11,806 bases of DNA from Rickettsiales bacterium (GTDB taxonomy: Bacteria > Pseudomonadota > Alphaproteobacteria > Methylaequorales > Methylaequoraceae): the NCBI GenBank assembly GCA_002715305.1, contig PAYV01000013.1, positions 1 to 11,806 on the forward strand. The letters are read 5' to 3'. Below are positions 6,990-11,806 of this stretch, piece by piece. The notes below the pieces were generated by a model. It saw only the letters and a program-made list of their open reading frames with translations. It was not told where the DNA came from and searched no databases. Both the position numbers and the translations under genes were made by a program. Numbering within the stretch: position 1 is the first letter of the stretch; each line of letters opens with the position of its first letter.

Positions 6990-7827
6990 TTATTCAAAAA
7001 ATCTAAAAAAGAGACTATTAAAAAAACAAATCTTGCCAATTATTGGTGTGTATGACCAATTCTCTGCATCAATAGCAGCTAAAGAATTTGAAGGTGTTTT
7101 TTGTTCAGGATATGGATTTTCAGCAAGCTACTACGGTTTACCTGATCAGGGATTTATTAGTTGGTCAGATATGATAAGTTTTGTCCAAAAAATGAGAAAT
7201 CTAATCAAAAATAATCATATTATTGTTGATATTGATGATGGTTATAATGATGATAAAATTGCTGCAAATGTATGTAAAAATTTAGAACTCATAGGTACTT
7301 CAGCAGTAATTCTAGAAGATCAAAAAAGACCAAAAAAATGTGGTCACTTATCTGGAAAAGAAATTATACCGTTAGATGATTATATTAAAAGACTTCAACT
7401 TATAAAGTCATCAACTAATGATCTATTTATAATCGCTAGAACAGATTCAAATAATTTTAAAGAAGGATTGGAAAGAATTGTTCATTATAAAAATGCTGGT
7501 GCAGACGCTTTAATGATTGAAGGTATAGAAAATTTATCAGATATAGAAAGAGCTAGAGAAAGAATTGGGAATAACTCTTTTTTGGTTGTAAATATGATCT
7601 CTGGTGGGAAAACCAAAAATCTAAGCTTTTCTAAACTTAAAGAATTAGGTGTTGATCTAGTAATTTATTCAACACCATGTTTATTTTTAGCTCATAAAGC
7701 TATTAAAAATGGTCTTAAAGATTTAAAAAGAAATGATGGATTATTTTCTAATTCTAATAAAGGGGTAAGTTTCGAAGAAAACTTAGAAATGTTAGAAAAT
7801 AATTTAAAGGGTATAATTGATGAATAA
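6979..7827 (+). CDS. isocitrate lyase/PEP mutase superfamily enzyme, lyase-type motif
   Basis: This 282-aa protein is a single TIM-barrel enzyme of the PEP-mutase/isocitrate-lyase superfamily. It has GVYDQFSAS (23-31), SGYGFSASYYGLPD (43-56), the Mg-binding strand VDIDDGYND (83-91), the gating loop EDQKRPKKCGH (113-123), ARTD (153-156) and VNMISGG (204-210). PEP mutases have an EDNxxPKxNS-type loop. Here it is KKCGH, the Cys-containing signature of isocitrate and methylisocitrate lyases and of carboxyphosphonoenolpyruvate mutase relatives. A C-C bond lyase (or oxaloacetate decarboxylase/hydrolase-like) reaction on a 2-keto- or 2-hydroxy-diacid is therefore more likely than phosphonate formation. 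It is coupled to the ligase and carrier protein upstream, which suggests it supplies or processes the acid they activate. Substrate unknown. Confidence 0.85.
   Translation: MINNYSKNLKKRLLKKQILPIIGVYDQFSASIAAKEFEGVFCSGYGFSASYYGLPDQGFISWSDMISFVQKMRNLIKNNHIIVDIDDGYNDDKIAANVCKNLELIGTSAVILEDQKRPKKCGHLSGKEIIPLDDYIKRLQLIKSSTNDLFIIARTDSNNFKEGLERIVHYKNAGADALMIEGIENLSDIERARERIGNNSFLVVNMISGGKTKNLSFSKLKELGVDLVIYSTPCLFLAHKAIKNGLKDLKRNDGLFSNSNKGVSFEENLEMLENNLKGIIDE
7806..7811 (+). promoter_or_regulatory. ribosome-binding site for the gene at 7820
   Basis: AAAGGG lies 8 nt before ATG 7820 and 5 nt before an adjacent in-frame TTG at 7817. The spacing and the codon both favour ATG 7820. Confidence 0.6.
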
Positions 7828-9361
7828 AAAAACTTTGGAATTAAATTTTTTTATTTCAATTTTTGTATCTTTTCATTGGCCTATTCTTAATCTTTTGAAT
7901 GTCAATTTTATTGAATTTTTTAAGAACGGAATTTTATCCATTCTACAAACCGAACTCATAATATTATCTCTTTCATTTTTTGTACTATTAATATTTAAAC
8001 TCTTATGTATGAAATTTCCCAAAGAAAGAGAAAGTTTTTATTTATTTATTTTTTTCTCACTCTGTATGTTTTTCTTTTTTTTTAAACAAATCTACTCTAC
8101 TTTAGGCAATTTTATTTCAGCCTATTTGAATATGGATACAGGGGCCTATATTTTATTTTTAACTTTATATTTTATTTTTGTATATTTTATTTTTAATTTA
8201 AAAAATATAAAAAAGTTAGCCAGTTTTACAGTAATTTTTTCTTATTTTCTAATCATACAGCCAATCTTTTCATTAACATTAAAATATATAAATTTTGATA
8301 GCTCAGAGAAATCGTCAGATCAACCATTTAATTTTCATGATTTAAAGTTCAAAAATAGGCCAAATATATACATAATTATCCCAGATGGCTATGTAGGTCC
8401 CAGGAATCTAAAAAAACTCACTGGTTTATCTCTCGATAATTTTTTTCAGCAAATGAACAATTACAATTTTAAAGTTGTAGATAACCCAAAATCAAATTAT
8501 TTAGGTTCAGCATCCTCAGTTGCTAGTTTTTTTCATATGGAATATTTTAGAGATGAATTTTCTGATAAATATAATCCACCACCGAGTGACTATTTTCCAG
8601 CTGTTTTAAATAAAACTAATCTACCAATTTTTTTAAAATATTTAAAAAATAATTCATACAATTTTTTTATGACATCAAATTGGTATGTAGCATGTCAAAA
8701 AAATAATTTTAATTGTGTAGAGGAAAGTTATAGTCGTTTTAGATTTACACAAGCATCTAATTTAATTTTCAAAAATACTCCTTTAGATTTATTATTTCCA
8801 AATCTTTTTTATCTTAAAGTTGATAATCTTTCGTTTGTAGAAAAAAATTTCAATGAAATTTTATCATATGAACAACCAATTTTTTTTTTCATACATCTAA
8901 TGCAACCTCATGATCCACATTATTTTGACAAAGATTGTAATGTATTAGATATCAAAAAAATTCAAGCTAAAGATAGATTGCAGAATTACAAAGAAGCTGT
9001 TCAATGTGTAAATAAAAATTTATTAAGATTTGCAAGTAAACTTAAAACATCTGATTCGAACTCGATTGCTATAATTTTTAGTGATCATGGAAGTGGTTAC
9101 ATTGCGAATAGGAGAAATACGCCATATTCACAATCTAAATTAGCACTTGATGAAAGAACTGAAACAATTATGCTTGTAAAATCACCACAAGAATGTCACC
9201 ATTTACTTAAGCCACAGATGGGACCAATTAATTTGAGTAGATTCATTATTTCTTGTCTATCGAATACAAATATTGAATATCTTGATGAACGAATACTTGT
9301 CCCTGGACAAAATTATGATGAAACTAATAGTCTTATCGAAAGCTTTATTTTAAAAGAATAA
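7820..9361 (+). CDS. membrane protein with periplasmic alkaline-phosphatase-fold (sulfatase/phosphotransferase-like) domain
   Basis: From ATG 7820 the protein has 513 aa. About five membrane helices (roughly 9-30, 39-62, 70-89, 107-127, 133-155) precede a soluble domain that would lie in the periplasm. NIYIIIPDGY (182-191) gives metal ligand D189. SNYLGSASSVASFF (225-238) is the nucleophile segment, MQPHDPH (361-367) supplies His ligands, and FSDHGSG (420-426) supplies D422/H423. This layout resembles phosphoethanolamine and glycerolphosphate transferases (EptA, LtaS, OpgB-like). The usual nucleophile Thr in NYxxT is Ser (S230). No C/S-x-P-x-R formylglycine motif is present, so a true sulfatase is unlikely. 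Cys residues at 292, 299, 373 and 396 could form disulfides. It probably adds to or removes a phospho-substituent from a surface glycan or lipid. It overlaps the lyase gene by 8 nt. Confidence 0.82.
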   Translation: MNKKTLELNFFISIFVSFHWPILNLLNVNFIEFFKNGILSILQTELIILSLSFFVLLIFKLLCMKFPKERESFYLFIFFSLCMFFFFFKQIYSTLGNFISAYLNMDTGAYILFLTLYFIFVYFIFNLKNIKKLASFTVIFSYFLIIQPIFSLTLKYINFDSSEKSSDQPFNFHDLKFKNRPNIYIIIPDGYVGPRNLKKLTGLSLDNFFQQMNNYNFKVVDNPKSNYLGSASSVASFFHMEYFRDEFSDKYNPPPSDYFPAVLNKTNLPIFLKYLKNNSYNFFMTSNWYVACQKNNFNCVEESYSRFRFTQASNLIFKNTPLDLLFPNLFYLKVDNLSFVEKNFNEILSYEQPIFFFIHLMQPHDPHYFDKDCNVLDIKKIQAKDRLQNYKEAVQCVNKNLLRFASKLKTSDSNSIAIIFSDHGSGYIANRRNTPYSQSKLALDERTETIMLVKSPQECHHLLKPQMGPINLSRFIISCLSNTNIEYLDERILVPGQNYDETNSLIESFILKE

Positions 9362-9363
9362 TA

Positions 9364-10287
9364 ATGAAAAATATTCATATTCTTTACAATGATAAAAATC
9401 AGATTATGAATGATTGTTTTATTCATCAACTTTATAAAACACTATGTTTAAAATATTCAAAGGTAAATCATGTTTCTTTAGATGATCTAAAAAACTGTAA
9501 TCTTAGTGTGCCAGGAAAAAACGATAAAGTTCTCATTCTTATCAAACTTAGAGACTGGAAAACCAATATACCCTTCATTGCAAAACACTTTAAAAAATGT
9601 CAGATATTTTTTTATGATCAAGATCCCTGGGAAGCGTATCATGATAATTGTGTAGCACGAAATGCTTACAAACACGTTTTCAGTATTTTAAATGTTAAAA
9701 AATTTTTAATTACTTCATCCTGGTGGTGTAATTATATTAAAAAAAAAGAAAATGTGCCAACAGGGTTTGTTCGCATGGGTGTTCTCCCTTCACTATGTGA
9801 TGTGGGTCCATCTTTTTCTGAAAGACAACATAATTTAGGTTTTCAAGGATTAATTCATGAACATAGAGAACAATTTTTTAAAAGGCTGAAAAAGAAAAAA
9901 ATTTTTGTTAAAATTTTCCCAAGAGTTCACTTTAAAAAATTCCTGCAACAAATTCACAATCTTAAAATTTTTATTTATAACGAAAATGAATCAATTTCTA
10001 TCAATAGAAAAAAACACTCAATTCAGGGTTTATGGGGAAAATGTTTAACAGTCGCAGCACGAGGATGTCTTGTAATAAGAAACCTTGATGATGCAGCTGA
10101 AAGTTATAATATTAATGAATTACCATCAATTTTTACTTTCAAAAATGAAAAAGAAATACCAAATATTGTAAAAAGAATTGACTCGTTGTCTTTAAATCAA
10201 ATTAATAAAATAAGAAAAGATACTGTAAATAAATTAAAATTAAGAAACGATTGGAATACAATACTAGAGGCGCTAGAGTCAGGTTAG
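9364..10287 (+). CDS. putative glycosyltransferase, GT-B-like
   Basis: This 307-aa soluble protein has a two-lobed pattern. The N-terminal half ends with IFFYDQDPWEAY (81-92) and LITSSWW (115-121). The C-terminal half carries LWGKCLTVAARGCLVIRN (223-240) and SIFTFKNEKEI (255-265). The G-K-x-x-x-x-A-A-R-G-C followed by a gapped acidic segment (E246) is how CgeB/YkvP-like and GT1/GT4-type enzymes bind the nucleotide sugar in their C-terminal lobe. The DQDPW segment is typical of several uncharacterised members. It is most likely a cytoplasmic glycosyltransferase acting on a lipid-linked precursor. Donor and acceptor are unknown. ATG 9364 comes 2 nt after the previous stop with no clear ribosome-binding site, and the stop is 2 nt before the next gene, so it is part of the same operon. 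Confidence 0.62.
   Translation: MKNIHILYNDKNQIMNDCFIHQLYKTLCLKYSKVNHVSLDDLKNCNLSVPGKNDKVLILIKLRDWKTNIPFIAKHFKKCQIFFYDQDPWEAYHDNCVARNAYKHVFSILNVKKFLITSSWWCNYIKKKENVPTGFVRMGVLPSLCDVGPSFSERQHNLGFQGLIHEHREQFFKRLKKKKIFVKIFPRVHFKKFLQQIHNLKIFIYNENESISINRKKHSIQGLWGKCLTVAARGCLVIRNLDDAAESYNINELPSIFTFKNEKEIPNIVKRIDSLSLNQINKIRKDTVNKLKLRNDWNTILEALESG
10281..10283 (+). promoter_or_regulatory. short ribosome-binding site for ATG 10290
   Basis: AGG, in the context TCAGGTTAGA, ends 6 nt before ATG 10290. This ATG aligns with the usual N-terminus of the dehydratase family. An upstream in-frame TTG at 10251 would add 13 residues lying wholly within the previous gene. Confidence 0.5.
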
Positions 10288-10289
10288 AA

Positions 10290-11309
10290 ATGAAATTTTT
10301 AATAAAAAATGAAAAAATATTGATTATTGGTGGTACAGGGTCTCTTGGTCAAGCTTTAATTAGAAAGTTATTAAAATCGAATGAAATTAGTGTTTTTTCA
10401 AGAGATGAATTAAAGCAGTGGACGCTAAAAAATGAATTTAAATCAAAAAAAATTAACTTTTTCGTTGGAGACTTAAGAGACATTACAAGAATAGAAGATG
10501 TGTTAATTAATGTTAATCCATCGATTATTATAGTCGCAGCAGCTTTAAAACAAGTTGATACTTGTGAAATGTATCCATCAGAAAGTATTAAAACAAACAT
10601 AATAGGAGTTCAGAATTTAGTAGATATCGTCGAAAGAAATCAATCAATTTTGAACAATTTAAAAGTTGTGACAATGATTTCGACTGATAAATCATGTGAA
10701 CCAACAAATGTTTATGGCATGTGTAAATCAATTGCAGAAAGAATTATTACAAGTAAAGCACAATTTCATAAAAAAATTAAATTTATTGCTGTAAGATATG
10801 GAAACGTTCTTGAATCTCGGGGATCCATAATTCCTTTATTTAGATATCAAGCAGAAAACACAAAAGGTTTTACCATCACACATCCTCAAATGACAAGATT
10901 TATTATGACGTTAGATGAAAGTATTGAACTAATAAATGGAGCTACTTTAAATGCAAATAGTGGTGAAACTTGGATACCTAATCTTCCTTCAATGAAGGTT
11001 TATGATTTAGCAAAAATGTTTTCCAGAAAATATAAAAAACCAATATTTGAAATTGGAATAAGACCAGGTGAAAAAATACATGAATCTTTAATCTCTGAAA
11101 CTGAATCTTTTCGAGTAAAAAAAAATAAAAAATATTATATTCTCGAAAATTCACTTTCATCTAAAATTAACTCAAGTAGAGTTTATTCTTATTCAAGTAA
11201 AGATCATACATTAACTTTTGAAAAACTACATAAACTTCTTATCGATAAAAAAATTTTTGACTGGGATTTAAAGTCACTAGTTGGGACAAGAATAGATCAT
11301 TTTAAGTAG
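10290..11309 (+). CDS. nucleotide-sugar 4,6-dehydratase, PseB/CapD-type SDR
   Basis: From ATG 10290 the protein has 339 aa, typical of the short soluble form. The NAD(P)-binding GGTGSLG (14-20) is followed by FSRDELKQ (37-44), VGDLRD (59-64), AAALKQVD (83-90), TNIIGVQN (102-109), the active-site STDK (131-134) and YGMCK (142-146), RYGNVLESRGSIIP (169-182), MTRF (201-204) and IRPGEKIHE (257-265). These are hallmark motifs of UDP-GlcNAc 4,6-dehydratases. The Y142-x-x-x-K146 pair makes it more like PseB than CapD/FlaA1, which often have Met there. It would convert a UDP-N-acetylhexosamine to a 4-keto-6-deoxy sugar, the substrate for the aminotransferase that follows 8 nt later. Whether it inverts C5 (PseB-like) cannot be told from sequence alone. 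Starting at 10251 would add 13 non-family residues. Confidence 0.9.
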   Translation: MKFLIKNEKILIIGGTGSLGQALIRKLLKSNEISVFSRDELKQWTLKNEFKSKKINFFVGDLRDITRIEDVLINVNPSIIIVAAALKQVDTCEMYPSESIKTNIIGVQNLVDIVERNQSILNNLKVVTMISTDKSCEPTNVYGMCKSIAERIITSKAQFHKKIKFIAVRYGNVLESRGSIIPLFRYQAENTKGFTITHPQMTRFIMTLDESIELINGATLNANSGETWIPNLPSMKVYDLAKMFSRKYKKPIFEIGIRPGEKIHESLISETESFRVKKNKKYYILENSLSSKINSSRVYSYSSKDHTLTFEKLHKLLIDKKIFDWDLKSLVGTRIDHFK

Positions 11310-11317
11310 AATTGATA

Positions 11318-11806
11318 ATGAGAAAAATTCCTCTTTTTAAAGTATTTACCAATAAAAATAAAACACTTAAAAATTTAGATAAGGTACTCGATTCTGGATT
11401 TATTAATGAAGGTGAAGAAGTGAACCTTTTAACAAAGAAGCTTGAGAGAAAAATTGGATCTAGAAATATTGTTCTTATGAATAGTTGCACTTCGGCATTA
11501 ACGGTTGCCTACAAACTTTCTGGATTATCTAAAGGAAAAAATGTTGTTACCACACCTATGACTTGCATTGCTACAAATACTCCTATTATAAATCTCAATG
11601 GAGACATAAAGTGGTGTGATGTAGACTCTTATTCAGGAATGCCTAGATTAAAACATATTAAAGAAAAAGTTGATAAAAATACTGTTGCAGTTTGCCTTGT
11701 AAGTTGGGCAGGTGTTCCACCTGTTGATTTAAAAAAAATCTATAATTTTTGCAAAAAAAACAAAATAAAATTGATACATGATTCAGCACACGCATTTATG
11801 GCAGAA
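11318..11806 (+). CDS. DegT/DnrJ/EryC1-family sugar aminotransferase (3' truncated)
   Basis: The first 163 residues of a PLP-dependent sugar aminotransferase reach the window edge with the frame still open. Visible motifs are the substrate-binding start SGFINEGEEV (26-35), LMNSCTSAL (53-61), TTPMTCIATNTPI (78-90), the WCDVD strand (99-103), SWAGVPPVD (129-137) and IHDSAHA (153-159), whose D155 contacts the PLP pyridine nitrogen. The Schiff-base Lys lies beyond the window, so activity cannot be judged. It would transaminate a 4-keto (or 3-keto) sugar nucleotide using Glu. Its position 8 nt after the 4,6-dehydratase points to making a 4-amino-4,6-dideoxy sugar, as in PseB-PseC pairs. ATG 11318 is chosen; TTG 11312 is an in-frame alternative. 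Confidence 0.9.
   Translation, partial: MRKIPLFKVFTNKNKTLKNLDKVLDSGFINEGEEVNLLTKKLERKIGSRNIVLMNSCTSALTVAYKLSGLSKGKNVVTTPMTCIATNTPIINLNGDIKWCDVDSYSGMPRLKHIKEKVDKNTVAVCLVSWAGVPPVDLKKIYNFCKKNKIKLIHDSAHAFMAE

Noticed and set aside
6979..7827. Phosphoenolpyruvate mutase starting a phosphonate pathway
   Set aside because: The gating loop is KKCGH rather than the mutase Asn-Ser type, and no other phosphonate genes are present.
8880..8889. T10 run as a slippage site in the phosphatase-fold gene
   Set aside because: It encodes a Phe stretch in a hydrophobic strand, and T runs of 9 are common elsewhere in this window (2005-2013, 5484-5492). Nothing sets it apart from composition.
7820..9361. True formylglycine-dependent sulfatase
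   Set aside because: There is no C/S-x-P-x-R motif. The nucleophile segment resembles phospho-transferases with Ser replacing Thr.
10251..10289. TTG 10251 as the dehydratase start
   Set aside because: It adds 13 residues overlapping the previous gene. ATG 10290 fits the family N-terminus and follows AGG at 10281.

Overview
The window is a single, densely packed, co-directional run of 13 genes on the + strand, two of them cut by the window edges. It has the gene content of a surface-polysaccharide (O-antigen or capsule-like) biosynthesis locus. The DNA is very A+T-rich, the proteins are rich in Lys, Asn and Ile, and TGA is used as a stop, so the genetic code is the standard bacterial one. The longest gap between genes is 37 nt, and most neighbours overlap by 1-17 nt. 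This combination suggests a streamlined low-GC bacterium. A SAR11/Pelagibacter-like marine alphaproteobacterial hypervariable region is my best guess, but it is an inference from composition and gene content only. No rRNA, tRNA, mobile element, CRISPR array, promoter or terminator is evident.

Layout. Positions 1-1131 hold the 3' part of an ABC exporter with fused membrane and ATPase domains, possibly a lipid-linked glycan flippase. Next come a TylF/MycF-type O-methyltransferase (1121-1894), a GT-A-like putative glycosyltransferase (1891-2790), a GNAT acetyltransferase (2787-3338) and a left-handed beta-helix (hexapeptide) acyltransferase (3322-3903). After the only real gap (3904-3940) come a divergent polysaccharide-deacetylase-like protein (3941-4630), a sugar-formyltransferase-like protein (4620-5318), an AMP-forming acyl ligase (5318-6766), a free-standing acyl carrier protein (6756-6989), an isocitrate-lyase/PEP-mutase superfamily enzyme (6979-7827) and a five-helix membrane protein with a periplasmic alkaline-phosphatase-fold domain (7820-9361). 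The right end holds a GT-B-like putative glycosyltransferase (9364-10287), a nucleotide-sugar 4,6-dehydratase of the PseB/CapD type (10290-11309) and the start of a DegT-family sugar aminotransferase (11318 to the window end).

How the genes may work together (inference). The dehydratase and aminotransferase would make an amino-deoxy sugar nucleotide. The GNAT, hexapeptide acyltransferase, formyltransferase and methyltransferase would decorate sugars. The glycosyltransferases would assemble the unit, and the ABC exporter would flip or export it. The most unusual part is 5318-7827, a translationally coupled ligase-ACP-lyase cassette. It looks like a dedicated pathway that makes a small carboxylic acid, activates it and loads it on its own carrier protein, presumably to decorate the glycan. 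Two enzymes carry substitutions at normally conserved catalytic positions: Gly for Asn in the formyltransferase, and Ser for Thr in the alkaline-phosphatase-fold protein.
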